The notes beneath the pieces are model-generated. The model did not search any database. It was given only the letters and a program-made list of their open reading frames with translations, and was not told the origin of the DNA. From NCBI GenBank assembly GCA_014529385.2, contig CM043962.1, positions 127,231,470 to 127,295,469 of the forward strand: a DNA stretch of 64,000 nt, written 5' to 3'. Position numbers and translations under genes: made by a program. This stretch comes from Adiantum capillus-veneris. Lineage: Eukaryota; Streptophyta; Polypodiopsida; Polypodiales; Pteridaceae. How positions within the stretch are numbered: position 1 is the first letter of the stretch; every line of letters begins with the position of its first letter. Of this stretch, positions 30,725-44,714 are shown one piece after another.

Positions 30725-33700
30725 TTTTCCTAATGATCCATCTGTTTCAACATCCATCCCATAGTCATAGCCACTATAGTACACACGAAAATGGTAGCCA
30801 TTTTGGCCATCGAGGTAAATGTCTCTTCATAATCATTCCCATACATTTGCGCATAACCCTTAGCCACAAGCCTTGCCTTATACCTACTTACAGTGCCATC
30901 AAAATTTTTCTTTATCTTGTACACCCTTTTGCATCCAATTACCTTCTTTCCCTCTGAAAACGGCATAAAATCCCATGTTCCCTTTGTATCAAGGTCATCC
31001 ATCTTCTCATCCATATCTTGGTGTCATTTCCTATCTTTGATAGCATCATCAAACAAGTGGATTCTACTTCCTGTGTAATGTTCACCATATATGCAAAATG
31101 ATGAGCCACATAAGTATCGTAAGTCAATCTTTGCATAGAGTTTCTAACTCTTTCTAGGTGTCCTATTCCTTAATTACATCCTTCTTGCAACTAGAGTCTT
31201 CACAAAGGTTATGCCAAACTCCTCATCTAAACTCTTCTTAGAACCACTATTGTCACCATCATCACAATCAACACTCAAATTTGACAGCTTACGGGCATCA
31301 TTTGATTTTTCATTTCCTTTTCTTGATACGTTTGATGAGCTAGTAAGACTCTATCTAATACATAACTTGCCACTCCATAACTTCTCATCATAACTTGCAC
31401 TAGGTGACCATTGTAGCCCACTCAAAACCTGTGACTACATTCTTGCATTTTTTGTTACCACAATTTCTCTTATATCATACCCTAAAGCATCCTTCACATC
31501 AACATAACAACTCACCATTTCAAGAAAAATCTTTACTCATTGTAATTTTACTTGTGATAGAATTGTCACATTTATATCCTTTGTGCTCAAGAGAATATCC
31601 AATGAACATACATTCTTCTAATTTTGAATCAAGCTTAATTATCAGCTCATCTAGCATATGCACATAAGAAATATTTTCAAACACTTTAAAATCTGATACA
31701 TTTGGTTTTTCACCACAAATCTTCTCTTTGTGTGTCATACCATATATTGCAACAATAGGGGTCCTCTTCATAATGTAAACACCGATAACAATAGCCTCAT
31801 TAGAGAAGTATTAAACCACTAAACTCATTAAAGAAGTATTTCCCCCCTCTATTTGACCTCAATAACTTTACATGTTTTCCAGTCTATTTCTCAACCAAAA
31901 CCTTGAAAATGCATAAACACTTTATATGTTTTCTAGTCTATTTTTCAATGAAAACATTGAAACTCTAAAAATGCACTTTGCTTCATGTAGTGGACCTATT
32001 CTTCCTTGTATGGTCATCAATGAAGCTTACATAGTACTTGCAACCACACATAGATGCAGTCTTTGCCAGACCCATACATCTGCATGTACTAAATCCAATG
32101 CATGTTTGCTCACATGCTTGTCATGAGGAACAGATGCTTTTGAGGACTTCCCAAACTGAAAAGTCTCACAATTTGTTTGCGTTTCAACAACTTTAAATGT
32201 TGCAAAACCTGTAACCATCTCTTTAATTTGCATCATTTTCAGCCTTTTCAAGTTTACATGACCAATATGTTTGTGCTAGAGCTCAATATCTACAAAAACT
32301 CCTCTACATTGTGAAAATATAGCAACATTCACCTCAAACACTTTTACATTTAACGTAAACATTCGGCTCACCATTATTTCCTTGCACAACCAAATTTCCA
32401 TTATTCTTATGCTCTTCAACATAGAGATTGAACCAAAGAGACCATCGGAGTTAAACTTGGCCTCCAAACCCTACTTAACCATCTAACCAATAGGAACCAA
32501 ATTCTTTGTGATATTAGGTACATATAGTACATCAACAAGGTACTTTATCATCTATCATAGACAATGGTTTATTTCTTGTATGCATAATGGGATGTGTCGT
32601 ATCATTTAACCTTGACATAGCCACAACTTTGAAAACTCTGCATTTCTTTGAACCACTCACTGTTACTGGTCATGTGATTGATGCACCCGAATCCACATAC
32701 CAGACATTATCACTTGATGTGCCACATTTGTAGACACAGTATTAAACATGCATTGTGCCTCAAATAGACTCTCAAGCTCATTTACGTTACTGCTAGTAGC
32801 TGCATAATTATTCTTCTACCTCCTATTTTTGTCTCGACAGTCATGTTCAAAATGACCATGTCTCTTACTACCTCAACATACAACTTTTTCCATGTCAATT
32901 TGTATTGTTACGATGCACATTACCATGACTTCTTTGACTCCCCCTACCTCAAAAATTTCCTTGATCACATGTGTTCTATCTTTGGTCATTATTCTAGTGA
33001 TATGCTTGGTGGTCTCCTCTTCCTCGACCAACTCCATGACTTGAACTGCATCCTCTTCCTCTTCCCTTGTCTTGTTATAAAGGACCTTCAAGAACTATTT
33101 CTACCCTCTTATGTAGAGGAGTCTTCCTCAGGTTTCTTCACTTTCATAATTAGTAAGAAGACCAAATTTGTAAATGTGGAAATGTTCTCACGAAGATGGA
33201 TACTAGTCAAAAACTATTTGTATTTTGGACCAAACCTTGCATACATACTTCCACCTTGCCATCATCATCAACCGTAACACCGTATGATTCAAGGGAGTCA
33301 CATATTTTTTCTATCTTTAATGAATATTCATTAATAGACATGTTTTCCTTCTACATTGTATTCAACGCATTCTTCAACTACAACTTCCTTGCTTTTGTGT
33401 TGGTCACATCCAACAACAATAAAGTGTCCCAAATATCCTTAGGGGTGTGGACATCTTGTATGTGCCCAATCATAGTGTCTTACACACACAGAAAAAGACA
33501 ATAATTGACCTTTCAAGCTCCTTGGTTCCAATCTTTAAGCACATTTATCTCCATAGCAGTTGAACCTCCTCTGGTAACCCCTCATGATCTCCATTAATGT
33601 ACTCCCAAAAACCTACTCCCTAGGTTCACTTGATACATTAAAGAGGTTCTCTACTCGATTCATCACGTCGCTTCAATTGGATACATTTAACAAACTTAGT
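30725..33700 (-). pseudogene. Decayed Ty1/copia element, gag to RT
   Basis: Minus-strand remnants are in normal copia order. The gag helical region is at about 33480-33200 (DVHTPKDIWDTLLLLDV, NEYSLKIEKICDSLESYG). A CCHC knuckle with one Cys codon mutated to TGA lies near 32860. An integrase zinc-binding and core start follow at 32270-32020 (HALDLVHADVW), then an integrase C-terminal block at 31770-31520 (SYVHMLDELIIKLDSKLEEC, MFIGYSLEHKGYKC). An RT N-terminus ends it at 31014-30730 (GCKRVYKIKKNFDGTVSRYK, KARLVAKGYAQ). Every domain is broken by stops or shifts. No LTR pair was recognised, so the element is old. Confidence 0.8.
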
Positions 33701-35650
33701 TATCATATGATAACTAATCATTAAGAAGGTTTTACCGCAACTCATTCTCATGGCAAGGTAGTGCCTAATCTTGTTACAAAGACATTATCAGAGTAGATAA
33801 TTGTGGGACTTTAAAAAACAAGATCATTTGTCATTCATATAATCCTTGTCGAACAAAATTCTTGTGAATAGCCTCTTAAATATAAATGGCTTATTTAATA
33901 TTTTAAATGAAGCTTTGAAAACAAAATGTGTATTGGCAAATGTCAACATTAACGATTGTACTACACCACCATTGACAAAGCTATTGTCACCTGGTTTTGC
34001 TGATGTCATGGTTGAGATTAACCTTAGCTATGGGGCTCATCTCGTACCACAACAACTTAATATGATGTTGTTGCCACTCCAATTATCAATATGGCTTCCT
34101 TGCGCAAGATCATCCAAGACGACATGCATCCCATTGGCTCATTGATGCCATCATTCTTTATGTTGTCATATATGGCAAGGACCGTCAAAAGGATTTCGAC
34201 ACCATGGGTGAACATTATGACCTCCATAGTGGCTTGTAGAGGTATCGTAAAATGGATATGAGGAGTGTTTCTCCGATGGACCTCAACATAGTGCATAGGA
34301 CCATGAGCTTAGGAGAAAGTGCATCACATGTAGAACTTCTTGCTGAGCAAAGAGCATCCCACTAGATTACTTACAAAGTCTTTGGTCACAAATGAAAGGG
34401 TTTGTGTGTGTGCTTAGTATGAAAATCCCCTTTGATATACAAACTATAAAAATGAATTATACTAAACACCATTAGAAACAAATATGGCATATGTCGTAAC
34501 AATTTGATAAAACATGATATATGCCATAACAGCCTGATTTGTTATATTCTCAAAAACTGCAACAGATTGATACAAATGTTGTGGCAACAAATCATACACC
34601 GAACAAGGCTAAAGTTTGTACCTGCCACCATCCAACAATATAGAGGCATTAGAACACAATCGGGCATTGTGAGAAGACAGGTTCACGACCACCTTAGCGG
34701 CTTATGATCGTCGTCCATCCCAAGGAAAAACCTTGCACACTCAAGTAATAACAATTCTGACCTCTTATTTAAGATATTGTACATCTCTCTTGGCCTTTCT
34801 CGCCAATTAGTGTCTATTCCTATGGGTTATGGTTGTAGTAGATATATTTGAAGTTGGTTTCCATGCTATATATTTGAAGTTGGTTTCCATGGTCAGTGTT
34901 TTCTCCTACAACAACAAGCTATTGATGAGATTTATGCCCCAATCCACGGGATATAATGATTGATCATCTTCTTGTGGCAAGAAGTCTATTAAGTTTCCCA
35001 CATAATTTAGCCAGTGCATAAAGTGTACAATCTAGGTTCATCCAGCCAGGTGCTATGGTTATCATAAAATCCTAGTATGCTTGAGCACAAGTGGCCACAT
35101 CTAACTTAGTATGAATATAAACTGCCTAGGTCTTGGTAGGCTTATCCATGGAAAAAAATAAAGTAGCCTATTTATATATAACCGAATTTCCATGTTAAAA
35201 ACATTTTAGCTGGTCATCTATTGACATATTCTTGCAAAACTATTCCCATCATGATTTATAAAATGACAGAATATACCCAAAACCGCAAACTTATTAACCT
35301 AGATCCAGTGTGCTGGATGCCCATATTAGGGATACTAGGAAAATGTGTGTAAATAATTTTTTTTCAAGATCACAGGATATGATCAGTGTTATCAAAAGTA
35401 CGTTCACATTACTATTGAATATTTAAAACTTGGTGTAAGGAAGCTACATAGGGTTACATATTTTTTTAAATGATGGATGAACTGATTTTCAAGGGTGGCT
35501 ATCTTATTTAGAAGAGGTTAAGATGACCGCCCAATGTTTCTCTTGGTTCCATAACTACTCCATACTCCCCATAAAAGTGATAATGTTGGTTGTGTTGGTG
35601 TCCAAGGATGTAGAGATTTTTTGTAAGCACATTACAATCAATATTTCATT
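33701..35650. other. No gene recognised
   Basis: AT-rich, short frames only, including an unmatched plus-strand frame of 99 codons at 33846-34145. A 25-nt direct repeat (ATATATTTGAAGTTGGTTTC core) lies near 34843-34890. Probably decayed repeat sequence. Confidence 0.4.
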
Positions 35651-35749
35651 CACATGTCTCAGTAATTGAAGTAAGTTATCTATGGTCTATAAAAATGAAA
35701 ATCATAGGTGGTTGTTATTCCTATGAGCAAGATCGATCCACTAATGTGA

Positions 35750-35892
<143 letters not shown>

Positions 35893-35917
35893 CTCCCCCA
35901 TCCCTGAGGAAAGGTGC

Positions 35918-35960
35918 ACTTGGTGGGGGATAGGCCACCAAGTGGACCCATCCCCCACCA
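35918..35960. repeat. Nested alternative inverted repeats
   Basis: ACTTGGTGG (35918-35926) pairs with CCACCAAGT (35935-35943), and the overlapping TGGTGGGGGAT (35921-35931) pairs with ATCCCCCACCA (35950-35960). The two stems exclude each other. They lie between the RT relic and the microsatellite. Confidence 0.8.
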
Positions 35961-35969
35961 AAAGCTTTA

Positions 35970-37620
35970 TAAGTAGCCACACATAAAATTGAATGTTCGG
36001 GAAATGGTTATTCTTAAGAAAATGTGTAATATGTCTAGTGAACCTTTTTGGGCAGAAATAGTTTTTTTCAAAAAGGTCAATGAGTCGAGACAAATCAGTA
36101 CATGAAAATGAGGTTCTTGATGCATTGTAAATGATAGGTAGAACTTGAGATATTCATACCTTTTTTGTCATTTGTTTGGGCCAGTTGTTGTCAGCACGAA
36201 TGAAATTCACATAGTTGCGTGACAAGCTGTCTTTTTTCCATCAAGTATAAGTATCAAATTCACCAATGAATGATCGGAGGATCTTCGTTTTAATTCTCAA
36301 ATAAGAAGTGATATGTGTATCATAAGTGGGCTTGATATTGGTCATATCAAGTGGGTAAATATAAAAGGGATCTTGATCTATTGAGAGAGTTCTATTGCAG
36401 TTATGGTATTCTCATACATACAGATTGTTGAGGAGGAGGAGATCATCCATGTATCTCCATGATTATAAAGTTCCTATAACATGGTAGGTTTTTGTGCTCT
36501 TGACAATTTATGGATGTAGTCTAGCTCAAACCATGCTAAATATAGATCACACCACAATGGCGAGCATACATATCCCATTTATATTCCTTGTTTCTGATTC
36601 TGAGTCTCAATATGTTCCTTGTTTCTGATAAATTTTGACTCTTAAGGGACCTAAGGGGTTACACAATTATCTAAGAGAAAATGGTTTAAAGTGATAAAAA
36701 AATCAAATGACCATGTGATTCCTTTGTGTTTTTTTAATGCGGATAACCTTTTTTGAGACTTTTTGAAACCTTAGTACTTCGCACTGATCATTAATTTTAT
36801 TATATGTTTGATTGTGTTGACTAAATCCTTATCCCCATAATGTGGTATAGCTTCATAGTAGGCTTTTATATCCAAAGTATATGCTAAAAAGATTTTATTT
36901 GGTAGGTTTATCAAAAAGTCATATTGATTATTAATAATCAATTTGATTATTTGGTAGGTTTATCAAAAAATCATATTGATTCTAAATAATCCAATAACTA
37001 CTAGTAGTAAACTTTGAGAAGGTCTTTAGTTTCCTATGGAAATTTTTTGTGTATTCAACAAGGCCAGTGTTTAATGCCTTCATAATAGATGCTAAGAGGA
37101 AAATTTGTGGTGAAAAAATACAATCGTGTGCATTGGTTATTCATCTAAATTCCTCCTTGTAAATTTTGTAATTGCCCATGAGATGTGGTAAAGTATTTTT
37201 AGAGTGATGTAATATATCGTTCTCTAAGGAGAATCTTATGACATCTGTAAATATTTTGTCCTCGAATCGGTGAGAAATTTGAAATTCATCAAATGGTAGC
37301 CTTTTATAGGATGCTAGACGAGCAATTTTTTTACAAATAAATACAGGGGTTTGAGAAGACTTATCCAGACCACAAATAAACGAGTACTCTAGAAGAGATT
37401 CAATTTCATTCATTAGATCAGGGTCTAGAAACCAAGATAACTGATTTACCCCATGTTATGGGAGTTTGAATTTAAAGGCTCCATCAATTTTCTGAGATAT
37501 ATGATTGTGCTGCATACCACAATCATCTACACCAAGAATACTACATATTCTTGACCATCCATCAATCCTTTCCTTAGTAAATTTATAGGGTCTGAAAGGA
37601 CCATAGGAATATGGTTAAGT
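35970..37620 (-). pseudogene. Decayed non-LTR-type reverse transcriptase (possibly Penelope-like)
   Basis: Minus-strand frames give about 550 codons of one RT-like protein in at least five pieces. In order: GPFRPYKFTKERIDGW near 37600; a 90-codon open piece at 37413-37141 ending LMGNYKIYKEEFR; then ITNAHDCIFSP; LDIKAYYEAIPHYGDKDLV with an RT Asp motif; QGIYMGYVCSPLWCDLYLAW, an RT 'QGxxxG...SP' block; and the catalytic WRYMDDLLLLNN (DNA 36442-36453). IYPLDM, RNYVNFIRADNNWP and ISQVLPIIYNAS follow. No gag, LTR, integrase or primer site accompanies it. The wording is unlike Ty1, Ty3 or LINE RTs of plants. It recalls single-ORF RTs of algae, oomycetes and early land plants and, more loosely, Penelope-like elements; I could not test this. 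No GIY-YIG nuclease was recognised. Confidence 0.65.
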
Positions 37621-38130
37621 CCTTTACAAAAAGAAGTCCTTTAGCGTGACATGCATGCCAATGGTGATGTATGTCATAAGAACATGTATACCAAAAGGTC
37701 CATAATTTATTACAAAAACTAGATGTATATATCTCATTGGACTACTTCAGAAGGCTTTGGTAAAAAATGAAAGGGTCTATATGTGTATTGCAGCTTAATC
37801 AAAGCAAGCTAATGGCTGAAGTAGCCAAAGTTGGTATCCCTGTATCTGGCCTTTTGCACTAGTGGATGTTAACTTTTCTCAAGTTGCTGAGTACACTCCT
37901 CTACAACCCAAAGACTCGAGCGTTTTCTCTTCCAAGCTTCCAATTTCTCTCTATTGCAATTGATTTTTCTTTGACGCCCATCCTACTTGCTCTTTATTTC
38001 CAAGCTTTGTGAGCAATGAACTTGGCTATTTGCTGCTCCCAAAAAATTCTACCATATATCTCTAATACCACTTGTAGAGCATGAAGATAAGAAAAGTGCT
38101 TCTCTCATAGGACATGGCAAGGAAAACAAG
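37621..38130. other. No gene recognised
   Basis: Flank of the RT relic. Possibly its 5' untranslated region; no start signal, nuclease motif or repeat end could be identified. Confidence 0.35.
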
Positions 38131-38244
<114 letters not shown>

Positions 38245-39492
38245 CAATGCATGACTTTATAGAGGATGATGCAAAATAAAGAGAGATTTCATTTTAGATT
38301 TTTGAGGCCTTTAGAGGCATATACAAAGTTCACACCTTGATCTTGAGTACCCAAGTTCACACCTTGATCTTGAGTACCCAAGTTGGGCTGACTCTAATAG
38401 GAAACTCAATCCTTAACACAAGGAAAAAGATTGGTTCTTTGTGCATTTGCAGACTCCATTGTTTTGATGCTCATCAAATTAGCTCGTAGATTAAGGAAAA
38501 GTGAAAAATACCTATTTTACATTGTTTTCTTTTAGCAACTTGCACGTTGATTTTTGGAGAATCCGATCCGGATGTGACTTTTTTTGCATCACACAATTGT
38601 CAAAGTGTATGATGAGGTTTGCTCGGATAGATTTGGAGCCAATTAGGAGGTATGAGCCATTGAAAATGGCAAAAAGCTTAGAAAGTATTGGATATTTTGT
38701 GTTGTTTTGTGGTCATGTGCAAGAAGCCTCCTTTCGACACTATTTTTCGCTTTGCTTTACTGAAAAACTGAAATCGACTTTACAAATAGTCACTTTTTGG
38801 CTATCTATTCTCGTAGACAACCTCTATCATTAGAGCAAGCTGCACGATTGTGATTGTGATTAATAATAGGACCGTGATTGTGATTACTAGTGTGTGTGAG
38901 ATTGGGACTGGGAGTGAGACTGAGGCAAAATTGAGAGTGAGATAGCTTAGGGGTGGTTGAGAGGCTATGATACGATCTAAGCTCTTTCAATAATCATATA
39001 TACAAAATATCTTTTATGTGCTATCTATTCTATGTACACTGTCAATTTAATTATCATGAATATATCAATACAGATTCTCTTTTTTGTCCTATCTATTCTA
39101 TGTATATCAATTTTTTTGTTTGTCAAAAATTTAGGACGTATTGGATATTTCTAGTGAGATTTTATGGTCATGTGTAGGATGCCTATTTTGACATTATTTT
39201 TTAAAACTGTGCTTTTCTAGATGATCCTAGTCCACCTCAAGGCCTCCTTGCTCTGATAAGAGGAAGCTCGCATAAGCAAGAACATTGTTGACTTCATTGT
39301 CAATGATACAATGAGTCTATTGAGCCCTCCTATACAACTTGCAAAATATGTATGGCAAATCCGACCAATGTGGAAGCCTCTACGTGTATGTGTGCATGTG
39401 CATGTACATGTGTGGGAGAACCATCCATCGATTTTTACAACCAGGGAGTTTTTCTTAGGGGTTGTTTGAGTGGGATTTTTTTCAATGGCTTT

Positions 39493-40012
<520 letters not shown>

Positions 40013-40910
40013 TGTAGAAACTACCAACTTGCAAACTAATTTTTGGAGAATTTGGTCTGGATGTCAATTTTTTTTGCCTCATACAAAGAGTACCACAAGG
40101 TGAAAAAATCCATGTGAGACCTGCCCAAATATATTTGGAGCAGATTGGGAATTATGAGCCATTGAAAATGGCAAAAGGTTTAGGAAGTATCAGATATTTT
40201 GTGCCATTTTGTGGTCGTGTGCAGGACGCCTCCTTTTGACATTATTTTTTTCTTTTCTTTACTAAAATACTGGAGTCGACTATAAAAATAGCCACTTTTC
40301 AAATAGCTATTCTAGGAGACAACCTCTGTCATCAGAGCAAGCTCCGAGATTGTATTTGCTTGTGACTGAGAGTGTGATCGTGATTGTGATTACTACTGTG
40401 TGAGAGATTGGGATTGCCAGAGTGATACTGAGGCGCGATTGGGAGTGAAACTAAGGTTCAATTGAGAGTGAGATAGCCTAGGGGCGGTTAAGAGGGTATT
40501 ATACGCGCTAAGCTCCTTCTATAATTTTGTCCAATCTATTCTATATAATTTGTCAAATTTTTGTTTGTAAAAAGTTTAAGACATATTAGATATTTTGAGT
40601 GCGATTTTGTGGTCGTGTGTAGAATGCCTCCTCTTGACCCTAGTTTTTGCCTTGCTTTATTAAAAGACTGGACTCAACTATGAAAATAGCCACTTTTTGG
40701 CTAGCTATTCTAGGGGACAACCTCTATCACATCAGAGGAGGTTGTACGATTGTGATTGTGATTGACAATGTGATCGTAATTGTGATTGTGAGTGTATATG
40801 ATGAGATTGGGATTTGGAGTGAGAGTCAGATGCAATTGCGAGTGAGATAGCTCGCGCGGGTGGTCAAGAGCTTATGATACAAGCTGAGCTCCTTCTATAA
40901 TCGCCCTCTA

Positions 40911-42080
40911 TCAAAAAAATTTGTTTGTCAATCTATTTCACTCTCCCGTGTCACATCACATACATAGTTATGAATCATATAAAAGTCATGCAGCTAAACT
41001 ATCCTATTCTCATGTATGCCTTACCCATGAAAGAAGATGTGCTTCCTAGGTTTTATCAAGCTTTGCATCCAGTCTACAATGAACCTACTGATAAAATGAG
41101 ATACATTCAAATCATAAATTATATGAGATAATGATATGAGCAAAGCAATGCTTTATGGATTTCCTGGAAGTTAATACTCAATGACACTAAACAAAAAGAT
41201 ACAATCTCAGACCTAAAGGATGACCTGGTCAATTGTAGAGGTATGATGAGCCAATGGAAAGCATAGGTCAGGGTGCTAATAAAGCACACAAACTATGTAC
41301 TACATTTTTTAGCAAAGATTCCTAATTGAACAAACTAGCCAACAAAGCTAATTTAGAACCTCCGTTTAAAGAGATTTCTAAAGTTATGTACGAGGGTTCA
41401 ATCAAAGTCAATCAGCTATACCGAACCTAGTGGATACAAACAACATCCATCTACCATAAGTTGGCGAAGGCAAGAATGGTCTATACAAACAAGATACAAA
41501 TACTTGGCACCAGTTGTTGATGCCTTGCAAAGTGGAGATGCTAACAGAAAGAAGGGAGCAGCTTCAACAAGAGGCTATTTATCGGATTATAAAGAAACAA
41601 AATGTGGCCAAACCTACTAAACCCCCCAGTGTATATAGATGGTTCAAAGACCCAAGGAAAAGAACCCTCGATACAAACAAAATGGCAAGCGCAATAGATA
41701 AAGCCTTGAAAGTTTGTACATGACAACAATCCCTAGGAGATGACTTGGACGACGGATTATCTATGAGTATCTACTTGGAAGTTGATCAAGTGACCTAACA
41801 GAGGTACCACCGGTTACCCTACATTGTATGACTGCTACGATCAGTCAAAACCTTGTCCTAATACCTATAAATAGATCCCACTAATTCTATTTTGGGATCA
41901 CTAGTCCTGTGTCCTTGATCTTTGTATCTTGTAGAGCTTAGTGAGCTTAAGAACATTCATTACTTGGATTTGTACAAGTTAAACTTCCAAATTAATCTTT
42001 ATAGAGCTTTGATATTTATTACATATATGTAGTGGTCCAGCTCATTCCAATGTCCAACTTAGTGCTCTTTTGTGAATACT
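40911..42080. other. No gene recognised
   Basis: Short frames only, one of 69 codons on the plus strand (41514-41723) with no recognisable motif. No repeat copy found elsewhere in the window. Confidence 0.4.
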
Positions 42081-42414
42081 CTTTCATCATTTAATCAGTG
42101 AGGAGGATGAGAACAAAATAATCAAGCCCCACATACAGAGATAGACATATGAAGGGGGGGTGGGGGAGAGAGAGAGATAGAGAGAGAGATGGTGGAGAGC
42201 CACAGAGGTAGAAAAACATTTGTTCATTATTGTGCATAGAATGAGATCATCCATCCTTAAGTATAATCTTCAAGAATATTCCTCGAGTCGTATTATTCAT
42301 CCTATTAGCAGCTAGTGATAGTTGAATGACAGAAAAAAATGAGGGCAAAAATGAAGTGCGTTGTGATGTTATAGGTAGGGATCATCAATAATAGAGGTCG
42401 AGGTTGAAGGAAAG

Positions 42415-43437
42415 TGTAATGGAATTTGCCTATTCAATTTGAGAGTAGCGGAATTTAATGAGAGTACTTTCAAGAAATGATTTTGTGAGCATAGCGGGTT
42501 GACATAATTGAAGATAGCAACATAATCATAGCAATTAGTTAACTTGGCATAGACAATACTTTTGCAAAAGAGAGAATTTAGAGAACATGACAACAGTTGA
42601 GGACCGGATTTATGTGGAGCCGGTCCCCCCTCCAATAGGCATTTGTATTATGATTTCTCCCCATAAAGAGAGACTTGTTACAATACATTCTTTGTGTTCC
42701 TTGTGACCTAGGTGAAGCAATGAAGATAGAAAGCTTCATGCATCACCATCATAGCATAACCTAAACTTGAAGAAAGCTTTAACTATACCAAGCCTCAGTC
42801 CCAAGAACTCAAACACCTTTGAAGGTGGAGAGAGCTAGCACGGAATGAGGGTAGGGAAGAGGAAGAAGAAACATTTCATACGAGAAAGAGCTAGTTCCTC
42901 ACTTATCATAACTCTTGTGCTAGCATACATAATAGCATAGTAATGAAGAATAAATAGATGGCAAGCTCAAGCATTGAAGCATGGCTCTTGGATGGATTTG
43001 CACTCCATAGCCAAGAGTGTTGGTGTAGGCTCTCAACCTCTACTTGCTTGGAGAAAGAGAGGGAGCTCTTGCACTTTGCATAGTATACAATGAGAGTGTT
43101 TGTGAGTGTGTGTGGGTGAGTATACCCCCTAAGCACCCCCCTAGATTGCTTGGGTCGACCCCCCCTTGTAGCTCATGCTTGAAGCTCATTGGACCCCTCC
43201 AGGCCTAGCCAATCACAAGCAGGAGCCAGTACAAGGAATAGGGATAGCCTTGGGACAAGTGTCCCCCTTTCCCCTTTGAGAGAGAGGACTTGATAAATGC
43301 AAAATCAATTAATTAAATATCCTTTATTATCATTGGACCCCTTGGGTGGCCAACCAATAGGTTTCAGGCACACCATGAGGGCAACATGAGGAGGAACTTG
43401 ACAAGTGTCCTTGCTGCCTCTTCAAGCTGGGGCTTCC

Positions 43438-43477
<40 letters not shown>

Positions 43478-44073
43478 CTCTCTCATCCCCCCCCCCTCCC
43501 CCCCCCCCCCCCCCCCCCCTTGTAGGCTCACCCCCCTCCTTGTAGGGATCTTTTGGCCTTTGGATGAGCAAGCCCCTTAGTCATCAAGCATGACTAAGCA
43601 CTTGAAGTAGGGGGTGTTCCCACAAGCATCTCAGGCAAGCTTCTCAAGGCACTTCAAGCACCTTAATCATGCACCAAGTCAAGCACCTCAAGCATGGAGC
43701 CAGTCAAGCACCTCAAGCATATTTATCAAGCACCTCAAGCAGGACAAGCACCTCAAGCACGACACGCACCTCGAGTTTGGGCCGGGTTCCCACCTCAAGC
43801 TTAGCCCTAGCTTACCTAAGGTCAAAGGACTTTTACACACATTATTGGAGTTCTTCAATGAAGCTAACACTAAGGTATTATGCTCCATTGGTTAGCCTTG
43901 CTCTTGATAGACCATCTCCCATTTGGGCCCCTTTACTATTGGCCCCGTGTTGAGATAGATCTATAAGCACATATCTATATCTTAACACTTGTTCCCGTTT
44001 ATTCTCCCACATTAAGTGATCAATTTAATATGAGAAAATCATTTGGGTTGGTTACATATTAGATTTTATGACA
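42415..44073 (-). mobile_element. 3' LTR of the chromovirus
   Basis: A 1,659-bp LTR. It contains the GGACCGG/CCGGTCC hairpin (42601-42626), a (TG)n tract and a C run at 43440-43520, and a minisatellite built on CAAGCACCTCAAGCA at about 43630-43775. The polypurine tract adjoins it at 44074. Confidence 0.93.
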
Positions 44074-44088
44074 TTACCTCTCTCTTGA
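44074..44088 (-). promoter_or_regulatory. Polypurine tract of the chromovirus
   Basis: Minus-strand AAGAGAGAGG directly before the 3' LTR (TGTC), the expected primer for plus-strand cDNA synthesis. Confidence 0.7.
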
Positions 44089-44429
44089 AATCATAGTCAT
44101 CCTCGACTATGAGGTAGAAGAGATAAAGCCTTAGTCATTAGTCAATCGTACTTAGCGGGTAGAGGATCCCTTTTTAACCCTATGACATCTTTCCAAGATG
44201 GATGACTAATCCATTTAGTGCTTGGGAGACATAGCTACCACAAGCATGTCTGCTCTTTAGTCCATTTCATTCTCCCAAAGTAGAGTGACAAATTCTACTT
44301 GGTGTTTGAGAGACGTTGTCATCACAAACATGGTTGCATGCATACTAGTTAAATTTGTGCACAATTAAAAAGAGGACTAGTCCTATAAGACAAAAACATG
44401 AGTCATTTAAAAGAAATTTGTACATTTGC

Positions 44430-44714
44430 TTACTCTAATGTAGCATTGTAAGCATTGACAAGGTTCATACTATCCTTATGTTGTACTCCTTGCATCCATC
44501 TAGCATCTTCAAAAGGATAATTTTTGAACTTAATAAGATACCATCGGATTATCTTACCATGTCGTAGTACCTTGTCTTCATGCCGAAGGACAACTTCGGG
44601 TTGTAGCACCTCTTCTTGGTCTTCAACTTCGGGAGGGTCTTCAATAATTGGTTCAGTTGGTGGCTCTCCTTTGTAGGGCTTAAGTAGGCTTACATGAAAG
44701 GCGTTGTGTATAAG
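44430..44714 (-). pseudogene. Chromodomain at the integrase C-terminus
   Basis: The minus strand beyond the integrase frame reads an acidic linker (PPEVEDQEEV), then HGKIIRWYLIKFKNYPFEDA and RWMQGVQ. This is the chromodomain pattern: an aromatic-rich first strand, YLIKFK, then a tryptophan. It follows the integrase GPF-type domain as in chromoviruses and would direct integration toward particular chromatin. A stop separates it from the integrase frame (after KLPNH). Confidence 0.75.

Noticed and set aside
33846-34145. A 99-codon plus-strand frame as a small gene
   Set aside because: No homology, no promoter or neighbouring exon evidence; length compatible with chance in AT-rich DNA.
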